64,000 bases of DNA from contig OZ253939.1 of assembly GCA_965267245.1 (NCBI GenBank), positions 2,666,001-2,730,000 on the forward strand, written 5' to 3'. Each line of letters opens with the position of its first letter. Positions within the stretch are counted from its first letter, which is position 1. The stretch is from JANSWY01 sp965267245. Its GTDB lineage: Bacteria > Bacteroidota > Bacteroidia > Cytophagales > Cyclobacteriaceae. Below, piece by piece: positions 52,075-62,051 of the stretch. The notes beneath the pieces are model-generated. The model was not told the origin of the DNA and made no database searches. It saw only the letters and a program-made list of their open reading frames with translations. The translations under genes were made by a program, and so were the position numbers.

Positions 52075-54234
52075 CTAATCCCTCTGCATATCTGCCACCA
52101 CCCACTTGATTTTGCCATAACTAATTGTATCCGGAAGGTTATCCTTTAAGGTCCTCAGACTAGCCCAACCATGAATTTCGATTTGTTTTTTAATCATGTC
52201 CTCTTCCTCAAAACCTACCAGATCACTCACCTTGATTTGTCCGGTCTCCACCATTTTTGCGAGATGCCCTTCCACAGTAGAAACTCCCAGTCCCCTGGAA
52301 TCTGAAATTTGTTCTATTGAATATCCCTGGTTCCAGAGGTCAAAACTGGCCTGCTGTGTGGAGTTGGCCCCATTATCGATTCGTGTATTTATTTGTTTGA
52401 CTTGCTTACCTTTTTTCAGGTGCATGCGTGAAGCCATATCCTTGCCAGCGCAAAAATTTCTTATGATCTGCAAAATATCCTCGCCAAAGCTTTCAATTTT
52501 TTTAGTTCCAAAACCATTAATAGCCATCAGATCTGGCTTTTGCAATGGTAAGTATGCTGAGAGTTCCTTTAAAGTGGCGTCAGAAAATATCATGTATGGT
52601 GCCAATCCACGCTTATTGGCTTCATCCCTTCGCCATGCCCTTAATTCTTCAAATAATACTTTGTCAAAATACTCATTCTGATCTGCTTGCTTAATATTAA
52701 CCTTTCTGGGACGTGAGAGAGAAATACTTTGGTTTCCTTTGAGAACTTCCCAACTATGATCATTTAATTTCAACACAGGGTACTGGTCATCCGTTTTCTG
52801 GAGTATGCTTTGTCTCAACATCTCTTTAAAGTAAAATACCCAATCCTGCTTGCTGATATCAGCACCAATTCCATATGTTGGAAGTTCTCTCATATATGGT
52901 TTGACTTTTTCAGATTTTGATCCTCTCAATACATCAATCACTAAATTCATCCCAAAATTCTCATGTAATCTGGCTACTGCTGAAAGGGCTTTCTGTACCA
53001 ATTCAGTTGCATCAAATTCTTCATGTTTGTTGAGACAGTTATCACACTTACCACAGGTATCAGGAGAATCTTCACCAAAATAATTCAGTAAGAACTTTCT
53101 TCGGCAGGTGGTAAGCTGACCAAAGTCAACCATTTGATCCAGTTTCTTTAGCTGAACCTTTGTTTGCTCCGGGTTTTCATCATTGTCAATAAAGTTTTTC
53201 AAACGAAAAACATCCCCATAACTAAAAAACAATAAGGCTACACTTTCTAATCCATCTCTTCCAGCCCTTCCCGTCTCCTGATAGTAACTCTCAATGTTCT
53301 TCGGAAGATCCATATGAACAACAAAACGTACATTGGATTTGTCGATACCCATCCCGAATGCAATGGTAGCCACCACAATTTTTACCTGATCCTTAATGAA
53401 TTTTTCCTGCACCTCGTTTCGGGTTGCCGGTGGGAGCCCTGCATGATATGCTTCCGCTTCAAAACCCACAGATTTTAACTTCTCTGCAGTTCTTTCAGTG
53501 CTATCCCTGCTCAGGCAATAAATTATCCCTGATTCTTCCTGATAATTCGTCAAAAAACTCATGAGCTGCTGGAAACTATCATTCTTTGGGGCAACATGAT
53601 ATTCAATATTTTCTCTATTGAAACTACTGAGGTACACTGCGGGATTCTGAAGTTCCAGTTTTTGAATGATGTCTTTCTGGGTTATGCTATCAGCAGTAGC
53701 TGTAAGGGCAATAAAAGGAATTCCTGAAAACTGCTCTTTAAGTTGAGCCAGTTTCAGGTATACAGGTCTGAAATCATGACCCCAGCTGGAAATGCAGTGC
53801 GCTTCATCTACTGCAAAAAAAGAAATTTGTATGCCAGATAGAAAATTCAAAAAGTAGTTATTCTCATCAAAAAGTCTCTCTGGTGCTACATATAATAGTT
53901 TGATTGAATTACTACGTAATGCCTGGATAACCTGATTTTGTTCCTCTCTTGATTGAGTACTACTGAGGTAACCAGCCTGAATCCCCTGCACACGCAATGA
54001 ATCAACCTGGTCTTTCATCAAAGCAATTAATGGCGAAATAACAATACAGGTACCCTCCATCATTAAAGCCGGTAATTGATAACAAATTGATTTACCACCT
54101 CCGGTAGGCATGATGGCAAATGTATCCCTCCCCTCCAGAATACTATCAATTATTGATTTTTGATTCAGACGAAAGGCATCATAGCCAAATACTTCCTTGA
54201 GTACTGACTCAGGATTAGAAATCATAGTTTGCAT
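52075..54234 (-). CDS. recQ: ATP-dependent DNA helicase RecQ
   Basis: A 719-residue helicase: motif I MPTGGGKSICYQLP, motif II VDEAHCISSWGHDFRPVY, motif VI QETGRAGRDGLES, the RQC zinc cysteines (CRRKFLLNYFG ... CGKCDNC), winged helix, and an HRDC domain (about 515-600, FEELRAWRRDEANKRGLAPY). A C-terminal ~110-residue extension contains an additional winged-helix-like stretch (LWNQGYSIEQISDSRGLGVST). It unwinds 3'-5' in recombination and replication restart. Single gene before the divergent pirin locus. Confidence 0.97.
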   Translation of the reverse strand: MQTMISNPESVLKEVFGYDAFRLNQKSIIDSILEGRDTFAIMPTGGGKSICYQLPALMMEGTCIVISPLIALMKDQVDSLRVQGIQAGYLSSTQSREEQNQVIQALRSNSIKLLYVAPERLFDENNYFLNFLSGIQISFFAVDEAHCISSWGHDFRPVYLKLAQLKEQFSGIPFIALTATADSITQKDIIQKLELQNPAVYLSSFNRENIEYHVAPKNDSFQQLMSFLTNYQEESGIIYCLSRDSTERTAEKLKSVGFEAEAYHAGLPPATRNEVQEKFIKDQVKIVVATIAFGMGIDKSNVRFVVHMDLPKNIESYYQETGRAGRDGLESVALLFFSYGDVFRLKNFIDNDENPEQTKVQLKKLDQMVDFGQLTTCRRKFLLNYFGEDSPDTCGKCDNCLNKHEEFDATELVQKALSAVARLHENFGMNLVIDVLRGSKSEKVKPYMRELPTYGIGADISKQDWVFYFKEMLRQSILQKTDDQYPVLKLNDHSWEVLKGNQSISLSRPRKVNIKQADQNEYFDKVLFEELRAWRRDEANKRGLAPYMIFSDATLKELSAYLPLQKPDLMAINGFGTKKIESFGEDILQIIRNFCAGKDMASRMHLKKGKQVKQINTRIDNGANSTQQASFDLWNQGYSIEQISDSRGLGVSTVEGHLAKMVETGQIKVSDLVGFEEEDMIKKQIEIHGWASLRTLKDNLPDTISYGKIKWVVADMQRD

Positions 54235-54330
54235 TTTAGACAGTGGTTAAGTTAAACAACGATTGCAAGCTAAAACAAAAAACTGCAATTTACTAACATT
54301 ATTAGTTATTGTTAATATTATTAGCCACAT

Positions 54331-54347
54331 AAAAGGTGTAACCTTTT
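54331..54347. promoter_or_regulatory. Palindrome upstream of pirin gene
   Basis: AAAAGGTGTAACCTTTT: two 7-bp arms around a 3-base centre, 41 bp before the pirin start and 97 bp after the divergent recQ start. An operator for a dimeric regulator is plausible; no other copy was noticed in the window. Confidence 0.35.
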
Positions 54348-54376
54348 AACTGATTTACATGTATATACACACAAAT

Positions 54377-54384
54377 AAGGAGGT
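54377..54384 (+). promoter_or_regulatory. Strong Shine-Dalgarno site before the pirin start
   Basis: AAGGAGGT ends 4 bp before the ATG at 54389. Such a near-perfect anti-16S match is rare in this window, where starts are usually preceded by AT-rich sequence, and it supports the ATG at 54389 over the upstream ATG at 54359. Confidence 0.6.
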
Positions 54385-54388
54385 AACT

Positions 54389-55257
54389 ATGTCAGTAGTT
54401 GACAAAATTTTATATGGACATCAGGTAAATATGGGTGGCATAAAAGTCAGGCAACCGATCCCTACCGCAAATGTGGATCAAGTTGATCCTTTTCTATTAC
54501 TGCATCATCATGCCAGTATAAGTAAACCTGGTTTGCATCCTCGTGATGTTGGTGTTGGGCCACATCCTCATCGTGGTTTTTCACCGGTGACCTTTATTTT
54601 CAAAGGAAGTGTTCATCATCGGGATTCCAGGGAAATAGTAGTATTGTCAATCAAGGAGGGGCACAGTGGATGAATGCAGGCATGGGAATTATTCACAGTG
54701 AACGTCCATCTGCTCAATTTGCCACAAATGGAGGCCCATTTGAAATCATCCAGCTATGGATCAATACACCCCACAAATATAAAATGGATCAACCCGCCTA
54801 TATGGCTATTCCAGAGAACGAGATGCCTAAAATCAAGGTTGACACTGGTGAAGGGTATTTGCATCTCGTTTCTGGAAGACTCGATGATAAATCAGGACCG
54901 GTTCAAAATCGGACTCCTGTAACATCAGCAATGGGATATTTTAAGAAAGGAGCATCGAAGAAACTTCAATTCGAAAATAATCAACATACTGTCCTCTACT
55001 TACTTGATGGAAAATTGCGAATCAAGGGTTTCGGGTTAGTTGAGGCTTATAACATGATTGTGCTTGATTCAGCTCATATAAGTACAGAATTGGAGGTCCT
55101 TGAAAACACTAGGTTTTTATTTCTATCAGGTAAACCAATAAATGAACCTGTTGAGACTTATGGACCGTTTGTGATGTCTAATCAAACAGAAATCATGCAA
55201 GCTATGAGGGATTATCAAATGGGAAAAATGGGGGTTTTGATTGAAGAATTTGATTAA
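54389..55257 (+). pseudogene. Pirin-family protein interrupted by one frameshift
   Basis: The first part (to the stop at 54671-54673) reads like an intact pirin N-terminus, including the metal site FLLLHHHAS and GPHPHRGFSPVTFIFKGSVHH. At about 54630-54632 the frame shifts: CCAGGGAAATAG would read in frame as RGNSSIVNQGGAQWMNAGMG, the conserved pirin sequence, if one more G were present. The second frame then continues intact from 54670 (MNAGMGIIHSERPS) through the C-terminal cupin to the stop at 55257. Either a true disrupting mutation or a sequencing error in a G-run. With the base restored it would be about 289 residues, a normal pirin (cupin metalloenzyme/quercetinase fold). Confidence 0.8.
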
Positions 55258-55341
55258 TTTTTGGCTTCAACCGTGAATTTTCAGCAGACTAATAGAGCTT
55301 GTACAATATCTTTTTAGTTTTGCCGTCAACTTCTTAAATAG

Positions 55342-56202
55342 ATGACGGCAATCCTTTTTTATATCTTTTTGTATCCAATCTCATTGTTGCCCTTTTCTGT
55401 GCTCCATGGGATTTCCAATGTTTTGTATGTTTTCGTATACCATGTGATAGGTTACAGAAAGAAAGTAGTAAGAGATCAGTTAAGAAAATCTTTTCCTGAG
55501 AAAAACAAGCACGAATTACGTCAAATCGAAAAGAAATTCTATTTACATTTTTGTGATTTTATTGTTGAATCCGCCAAACTATTCAGTATATCAAAAGAAG
55601 AAATAGTAAACCGCGTCTATATTCGAAACCCTGAATTTTTAGATAAGTTTTATGAGGAGAAACGACACGTAATCTGTGTTTTGGGTCATCACAACAATTG
55701 GGAAATGATGAGCTGTGGTATTCCACCACAGATTAAGCACCTTGGAGTTGTGATATACTCTACACTTTCTAACAAATTTTTCAATGAGAAGATAAAATCA
55801 TCAAGGGGTAGGTTTGGTATGAAGTTGTTTTCAAAACAAGAGATCAAAGCATGGCTTTCCCAAAATCATGACCAACCCATGATCACATTTTTCGCAGCAG
55901 ATCAATTTCCCAAAAAAGCTAAGAAAGTCTACAATACGAAATTTCTCAATCAGGATACAAGCGTAGCATTTGGAGCAGAAAGATACGCCACAACAAATAA
56001 TTGGCCTGTTGTATTTCTCAATTCCGTTAAGACCAAAAGAGGAACTCAGGAATTGTTTTTTGAATTAGTCACGGAAAATCCTAAAGATGAACCTCATGGT
56101 GCCATAATGGAAAAGTATACCAGGATGCTTGAAAAACAAATCCAGAACGAGCCTTCAAACTGGCTTTGGACACATAAAAGATGGAAATTCAGAAAACCAT
56201 AG
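55342..56202 (+). CDS. Lipid A biosynthesis acyltransferase (HtrB/LpxL family)
   Basis: A 286-residue inner-membrane acyltransferase: N-terminal membrane helix (about 2-24), GYRKKVVRDQLRKSFPEK, the catalytic H-x4-E motif in VLGHHNNWEMM, the second motif FFAADQFPKKAKK and NEPSNWLWTHKRWK near the end. It transfers a secondary acyl chain to lipid A. Spacing and length are typical for Bacteroidota members of this family. Gene stands alone. Confidence 0.92.
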   Translation: MTAILFYIFLYPISLLPFSVLHGISNVLYVFVYHVIGYRKKVVRDQLRKSFPEKNKHELRQIEKKFYLHFCDFIVESAKLFSISKEEIVNRVYIRNPEFLDKFYEEKRHVICVLGHHNNWEMMSCGIPPQIKHLGVVIYSTLSNKFFNEKIKSSRGRFGMKLFSKQEIKAWLSQNHDQPMITFFAADQFPKKAKKVYNTKFLNQDTSVAFGAERYATTNNWPVVFLNSVKTKRGTQELFFELVTENPKDEPHGAIMEKYTRMLEKQIQNEPSNWLWTHKRWKFRKP

Positions 56203-56535
56203 CACAATTTGGTCATTCATACGTTAGTTAGTAACTATTTCATATTGGTCGATAATAGAATAATGTTAATACCCCTGGATTTACAGTTTATACGTAAATA
56301 AGATTCGTTCATCGAAAGAGGTCATTGTTTGGTAGAGTCATTCTGTATATTTGAAGATTGTTACTTTGATCGTAGAGTAAAAAAATGGGGACTCACATAA
56401 AATCTCGCAAAGTATCACGTTATTCCTAAACCTTACTTTGATAATTGACCTATTTCTAACAAAATAGGATTAATTTTATATTATATTAAAGAAGTGCTAT
56501 AAAGGGATATGTAGATATCTTCGAAACAACAGGTT
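56203..56535 (+). other. Upstream region of the PorE-like gene
   Basis: This 333-bp gap carries no reading frame worth reporting. It is AT-rich, with tracts at 56455-56495 (taacaaaataggattaattt followed by ttatattatattaaag) before the start codon, probably the promoter and 5' leader of the large surface-protein gene. A TTGACC at 56443 could serve as an upstream box, but no convincing TAnnTTTG follows it. Confidence 0.4.
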
Positions 56536-59500
56536 ATGAAATTCAGTCACGTAATTATTACAGTCTTGTTCGCATTGCCTGCATTCAGCCAGGATGTGAC
56601 TCAAATTGTACAAACGGGTAATGCTTATTTTGAAAGTCAGCAGTACATAAAAGCAATTAAGTATTACAAAGAAGCATTAGAGCAAGAAGAGGGCTCTCAC
56701 ACATTTGCAATGTTTCAGTTAGGAGAATGTTATCGCAATATTCTTGATTATTCATCCGCTGAATACTATTATGAAGAAGTCAAGAAGCAAGGAGACAGCC
56801 GTTATCCTTTAGCTGGTTTTTACCTGGCATATACCCAAAAACTTACGGGAAAATACGAAAATGCATTGGCCGAGTTTGAGGAATTCATTGACTACATCAA
56901 ACCGCTAACCACTGAGAATCAGAAATATAAAACATTTTACGAACAAGCTAAAAATGAAAGGGAGGGTTGTATTTTGGCCTTGGCCCAAATGACCACACCT
57001 AAACCTGATTTCAACACTAAGCCTTTACCAGCTCCGGTAAATACACCAAATAATGATTATGCTCCATATTTCTTTGATGATGATAACTCAATAGTAGTTT
57101 CATCTGCAGACAAAGCATCAAGTGAAATTGACAATACTTTTGGTGAAGCTTTTGCTGACATGTACAGGTATCGAAAAAGTTCAGGAGGATGGGATGAGGC
57201 TAAGCTAAAAGACAAACTTGAAAAAGTAGTTAATACAAAAAACGGTGATGGAACTGGTGTATTTAATAGATCAAGAGATAAGTTTTATTACACCTATTGT
57301 AATGATGAAGGTGAGTGTGCCATATTCCTTACCAGAAAGAAGCAAAATGAGTGGGAGGCGCCCATAAAATTAAAAAGTACGATAAATCAAAAGGGCACTA
57401 ATTCTAAACATCCTATGCTAAGTCCAGCTGGAGATACCATTTACTTTGTATCAGATAGAAAAGGAGGAATTGGTGGTCTTGATATTTGGTTTAGCATTTC
57501 CAGTAATGGAGAAAACTGGAGCCAACCTCAGAACCTTGGAGACCAGATCAATACTCCATTCGATGAGATTTCACCTTTCTATTCAGAAAATGAGAAGGCA
57601 TTGTTCTTTGCTTCAAACGGTCATAGAGGGTTTGGAGGATATGATATCTATATGGCCAAAGGTGACAATTTCAATAAAGCAGAGATTTTCAACATTGGTA
57701 TCCCATTCAATTCAAACAAGGATGACGCATTTTTCATATTAGGTACCAAAAGCGGGTACTTATCTTCAAACCGTGAAGGTGGAGCCGGTAAATTTGACAT
57801 TTATGCTTTCGATATAACCAGTGAGAAAGATATTATTGCTGAAATAGGCGTTGAAACATCAATTGCCGGTAGACAATCTATGTTTTCCGATGACCTGGAA
57901 TTTGAAACAGAAGATATCAAAAAAGTTAATGAGATCCTTTCAAGACTTCTAGCATCAAAATTAGAAGGTGTTGAACTTGTTTTCTCGAATACTCAATTAG
58001 ATTTTTACAACAGTCTGTCTACTGAAGATCGTGAAAAAATTGAAAGGATAGTAGATTCCCGTTTTAGGAAAATATCTGAAAGTGAACTGAAAGATCTTCA
58101 TATTCGGGATGAATATTATTATGTGAGTCTGACGGAAGAAGAGAAACGTCACGTGGATAGAATGGTAATGTCATACGTGGAAGAAGAGGACCTCTCAAAA
58201 AGTGTCCACTTAAATCGTGAAGACAGACAATTTTATGAGATACTATCTGAGAAAGATAAGGAGAAAATAGACCAGATCATTGCAAGTAGAATAAAAACAG
58301 CAAGAGACTTCAAGTTCAAATCTACGGCGTACGATGAGTTTGAAGGGAAAGATAAGATCAACATTGATCAGATCGCATTTCAGTACCTGAAAGAAAAGAA
58401 AAACCTTGAAGACCTAACGCTCAATATGACCAATAATGCTTTCATGCAGCAATTGGATGATGAACGTAAAGATTTAGCTAAGCAATCAATCAAGGATAAA
58501 ATGTTGATGATGTCTGATGACGACAACCTAAAACTTAGTGTTGAAGACAGGTTGTATTATCAAAACCTGAAAGATGAAGACCTGGAGAAAATTAAGAATA
58601 TTGCCCATTCATTTTTACTTTCAGACGTTGATCACATCAATGATTTTGTATCAAAAGAAGATATGGATTTCTACCGAAACCAATCAGCAAAAGACAAGGG
58701 ACACATTGACAAGGTGATTGCTAAAATGATCAAAAACACGGCTCTTTCAGATCTACTCTATGCTGAATCTAACTTTGAAAAAGATCAAATTGGCCTCTTG
58801 GAAGAAAGCGTTTCAGGAGCAACCAATCTTACCGAAATGCTGGAAGTAGCCAACAAAAATTCTGATCTGAGGAACCTTGATCCTACTGACAAGAGTAGGA
58901 TGATGAGATTTTTGTCCTCAGCAGCTCCTGCCTGGATGGAAAGAGAAGAAACTGTTTTCTTACAGGATGAAAGTGAAGTGAAGCGTGAATATTCTGAAAT
59001 GGTTGCCAGAAGGGGTTCTGAGGAAATTGATGACGGCCCATTCACTTTGACTACTATTAGTGACGGATCCAGTGAAGTAACTGCTGGATTAGAAGTTAGA
59101 CCTGTCTCATCGGGTGAGGTAGTTAATGAACTTAGCGCTGCTGCATTAAGCTTCTACAATGGGTTATCAGCAGATAATCAACTAAAAGTTGACAGATTTA
59201 TTGCAGCCAGGTATATTAATGAAGACTATCAGGATGGTAGTCTTATTGAGCAAGATCTGACTTTTGAGAAATCAATCAATGGAGACGCCAAGGTTTATAC
59301 TAAACTATTGTCAAGAAAACTGAAAGGGGAGTTTTTAACTTCTGCAGAAGAAAGCACGCTTAAGGATGCTTTCGTTTTTTACAGCAGCAAAGCCAGAAAT
59401 GAGAAACCTCGATGGAACCGTGTTGTAATTGCTGAAGCGCTTGATATAAACCCAGCGGGCAATTATTATGCACAGAAGAAGGATTACAGGTTCTATCAAA

Positions 59501-60624
59501 GTTTAACAGACTCAGATCAGTCTTTGGTACGTGAAATTGAAAGTTTCAGGTTTCAAAACCACAGAGTACTTTCAGAAAACATGGCATCAGATTCAAAAGA
59601 TGTTGTTGTTCCTGGTCTGACAAGAAACTTGCCTAAGTATGTTGTAGAAACAGAATATATGTCAATTGAAGGAACCTTAATTGATAATAATAAAGGAACA
59701 TCGGTTAATGCTTTTCCAGTAGCTCTGGAAAATAAAGATGGCAGAAAAGTGTATCAAACCGAAACAAATAACAAAGGAGAGTTTTCTTTTCAAAGCATTC
59801 AAACAGATGAGTATAAACTTGTTTCTGGTTCTGATGAGTATGCAAAAGACTTTGCAGAAAGTTATTTTGTGAAGGACCTTGAAGTGAAAGAAGTAGATGA
59901 GAAAGCATCCGTTGTACAAACAACAACCAGTGTTTTCTTTGACCTAAGCAGCTATCAATTGAGGCGAGAAGCTCAGGCTACTTTAGATGAAATTATAGAG
60001 GAATACAAAAAAGCACCATTCAGTATTGAGCTAGAAGCCCATACTGATAATAGTGGGTCTGCAGCTTTAAACCAACGACTGAGTAAAGACAGGGGAGAAT
60101 TTGCGGCCAAATATCTTAAATCAAAAGGAGTGGCAGAGAAAGACATAATTATCAGATTCTTTGGTATGAACAAGCCAATTGCTTCGAATGACAATGTATA
60201 TGGAAGACAATTCAACAGAAGACTTGATATCAATATGAGATCTATAGGGAAAATTGATTTCAAACCTCGTCTTGTTTACATTGCTAAACCGAAAGCAACT
60301 GTTAAGAATCTTGCGTCTCTATATGGTATTTCAGAGAGTGAGTTAAAAAGTACAAATGGTATATCTTCTGGCGCTTTAGAAGATAACCAACCAGTAAGAC
60401 TACCAGATAATGGTGTATCACCAGATCTTAGCTTACTCGTACCGATGAACTCAAATGTTACCAGGTATAGCAACTATGTAGTAAAACCAGGAGAAACAGT
60501 TACTTCGATTGCTGAAAAGCTTAGAATTCCGGAAGAATTGATCATGGAATTAAATGATTTAAAGAGTGTCAATGTTCCTGCTGGTAGAACTATTCTGGTG
60601 CTCTACATAAAACGACCAGGATAG
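56536..60624 (+). CDS. PorE-like OmpA-family protein with TPR, beta-propeller, helical repeats and LysM
   Basis: A 1362-residue envelope protein: signal peptide (1-18), TPR region (about 21-140), WD40/PD40 beta-propeller (about 165-425, with SPAGDTIYFVSDRKGGIGGLD and FASNGHRGFGGYDIY), a long helical section (about 455-1010) built from ~37-residue repeats, a carboxypeptidase-like domain (about 1040-1110), OmpA peptidoglycan-binding domain (about 1130-1235, HTDNSG and NRRLDI) and two LysM-like segments. The order TPR / propeller / CTLD / OmpA is that of the type IX secretion component PorE; the helical repeat and LysM are additions. Convergent with the porP/sprF gene, supporting a T9SS/gliding role. 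The Asn-rich, long middle makes sorting of the boundaries approximate. Confidence 0.85.
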   Translation: MKFSHVIITVLFALPAFSQDVTQIVQTGNAYFESQQYIKAIKYYKEALEQEEGSHTFAMFQLGECYRNILDYSSAEYYYEEVKKQGDSRYPLAGFYLAYTQKLTGKYENALAEFEEFIDYIKPLTTENQKYKTFYEQAKNEREGCILALAQMTTPKPDFNTKPLPAPVNTPNNDYAPYFFDDDNSIVVSSADKASSEIDNTFGEAFADMYRYRKSSGGWDEAKLKDKLEKVVNTKNGDGTGVFNRSRDKFYYTYCNDEGECAIFLTRKKQNEWEAPIKLKSTINQKGTNSKHPMLSPAGDTIYFVSDRKGGIGGLDIWFSISSNGENWSQPQNLGDQINTPFDEISPFYSENEKALFFASNGHRGFGGYDIYMAKGDNFNKAEIFNIGIPFNSNKDDAFFILGTKSGYLSSNREGGAGKFDIYAFDITSEKDIIAEIGVETSIAGRQSMFSDDLEFETEDIKKVNEILSRLLASKLEGVELVFSNTQLDFYNSLSTEDREKIERIVDSRFRKISESELKDLHIRDEYYYVSLTEEEKRHVDRMVMSYVEEEDLSKSVHLNREDRQFYEILSEKDKEKIDQIIASRIKTARDFKFKSTAYDEFEGKDKINIDQIAFQYLKEKKNLEDLTLNMTNNAFMQQLDDERKDLAKQSIKDKMLMMSDDDNLKLSVEDRLYYQNLKDEDLEKIKNIAHSFLLSDVDHINDFVSKEDMDFYRNQSAKDKGHIDKVIAKMIKNTALSDLLYAESNFEKDQIGLLEESVSGATNLTEMLEVANKNSDLRNLDPTDKSRMMRFLSSAAPAWMEREETVFLQDESEVKREYSEMVARRGSEEIDDGPFTLTTISDGSSEVTAGLEVRPVSSGEVVNELSAAALSFYNGLSADNQLKVDRFIAARYINEDYQDGSLIEQDLTFEKSINGDAKVYTKLLSRKLKGEFLTSAEESTLKDAFVFYSSKARNEKPRWNRVVIAEALDINPAGNYYAQKKDYRFYQSLTDSDQSLVREIESFRFQNHRVLSENMASDSKDVVVPGLTRNLPKYVVETEYMSIEGTLIDNNKGTSVNAFPVALENKDGRKVYQTETNNKGEFSFQSIQTDEYKLVSGSDEYAKDFAESYFVKDLEVKEVDEKASVVQTTTSVFFDLSSYQLRREAQATLDEIIEEYKKAPFSIELEAHTDNSGSAALNQRLSKDRGEFAAKYLKSKGVAEKDIIIRFFGMNKPIASNDNVYGRQFNRRLDINMRSIGKIDFKPRLVYIAKPKATVKNLASLYGISESELKSTNGISSGALEDNQPVRLPDNGVSPDLSLLVPMNSNVTRYSNYVVKPGETVTSIAEKLRIPEELIMELNDLKSVNVPAGRTILVLYIKRPG

Positions 60625-60657
60625 AGAATAAAGAAATAATATAGCAATATCACTTAG

Positions 60658-60692
60658 AAACCTGTTAATTGTATAAAGCAACAGGTTTTTTT
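60658..60692 (+). terminator. Rho-independent terminator of the PorE-like gene
   Basis: AAACCTGTT (60658-60666) pairs with AACAGGTTT (60680-60688) across a 13-base loop, followed by a T-run to 60692. It lies 34 bp after the stop. The rest of the 353-bp convergent gap to 60977 contains no supported gene; short ATG-initiated stretches near 60872 and 60933 are below any length I would claim. Confidence 0.85.
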
Positions 60693-60977
60693 ATTGTGAA
60701 ACTTCTGCTAATCAAGGTTAGGTCACCAGTTTTCAACCTATCAATGTAAAAAACAGTTACGGTTTCACCCACTAAAAATCTATTTTAGGAATTGACCAAG
60801 TATTTTTACCATAACTCCGGAACTACTAAACCTATTTGTGAAGCATTGATAAACGTAAGACAAAAATTACTATGAGCGGCAATACTGACAATCCAAATTT
60901 GAGAATCCAGGACCTTTCTTAAAGGAGTTTTTAAATGACGCAATTGGCGAGTAATTCCAGTAATCCTGGCTTCTGAA

Positions 60978-62051
60978 CTAAAACAAAGGATTCCCTGATC
61001 TTCTTGATCTGGTATTCTGGTACATGAAGTACTGTACAGAAACTTCGAAAGACGGTCTTACTGTTGGTAAGTTCTGATCCTCAAAAAAGAGTTTTGAGTT
61101 CATGTCATAACTAATACCAGCATTGAGCACAGGGCTTCTGAATCCAATGTAAAAAATAAACGCATCTCTTAACCGATACCACGCACCAGCCGCCAATTTT
61201 GTTCCTCTATTAGACACCGTGTATCGCTTTTCATTTTGAAGTGAATAAGCCACGGTTCCCCCTCCATTAAATTGGAAGTTATTAAATAGGTTACCTTTCT
61301 TGGTTTCAATAGTTCCTAAAATAGAGGGCATAAAATCAAATTTCTCCAATTTAAACTCAAATCCACCATGGTATTTCAGGACAATTCTCTGCCTGGCAAG
61401 ATCTCCTGAGCTTACAAACGCAGTATTAGGTCTGGTAATATTACTAATAACCAAGCCGGAAAATGCGCTATATCGATAGAGAAGGAAATTTCTTTCTTTA
61501 TTGAAATAATACATAGCACCAAAATTCACAATTGGATATCCTACCTGATCATCAAACTCCGATACCGGTGTAGGTGCTGTTATATCTGTGCCTACAAAAG
61601 GGCTATATTGAGAACCCCATATTAAATCGCTTACCTGAAAATTTCGTTGTTCATATCCAAGCTGAGCACCAACTATAATGGTCTCACCCTCTAATCTACC
61701 CAGATAGATATTGTGCGCATAATTTACAAAGAAGCCATTTGTAACATATACTCCAGGTACACCCGCGTCCTCACGATATGCCATGGCTCCTACTCCACCA
61801 AACATCTTTTGAAATCTTCCTTTACTCTTTATTGGAAGTATAACTGAGGCCTGTGAAAGGTTATTAACCACCTGAGTACCTTTTTCAGAAATTTGCCTCC
61901 TGTGGCTCGCATGGAATGAAGGTTCTTGGTAAATACCGGCCACTGCTGGATTTAAATGCAGGGAAGCTGAATAATATTGAGAGAACTGTACAGTCTGGCC
62001 CAGTATACACTGAGAAACTAGAAATAACGATATGGTTAAAATTTTCTTCAC
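60978..62051 (-). CDS. PorP/SprF-family type IX secretion membrane protein
   Basis: A 357-residue outer-membrane protein. Signal peptide MKKILTISLFLVSQCILGQ, then QFSQYYSASLHLNPAVAGIY, the family signature (QYYxxxxxxNPA), SHRRQ, and a beta-barrel with GAQLGYEQRNFQVSDL and FPTISYSIFF-like strand ends. Starts with GTG at 62051, sharing one base with the stop codon of the surface-protein gene (TAGTG), so translation is coupled. SprF partners deliver or anchor CHU_C/SprB-type surface proteins, which fits the neighbour gene. Confidence 0.93.
   Translation of the reverse strand: MKKILTISLFLVSQCILGQTVQFSQYYSASLHLNPAVAGIYQEPSFHASHRRQISEKGTQVVNNLSQASVILPIKSKGRFQKMFGGVGAMAYREDAGVPGVYVTNGFFVNYAHNIYLGRLEGETIIVGAQLGYEQRNFQVSDLIWGSQYSPFVGTDITAPTPVSEFDDQVGYPIVNFGAMYYFNKERNFLLYRYSAFSGLVISNITRPNTAFVSSGDLARQRIVLKYHGGFEFKLEKFDFMPSILGTIETKKGNLFNNFQFNGGGTVAYSLQNEKRYTVSNRGTKLAAGAWYRLRDAFIFYIGFRSPVLNAGISYDMNSKLFFEDQNLPTVRPSFEVSVQYFMYQNTRSRRSGNPLF

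Noticed and set aside
60872..60972. Two tiny ATG-started frames, the second preceded by AAAGGAG
   Set aside because: They encode only 16 and 13 residues with no conserved feature; chance frames in an intergenic gap.
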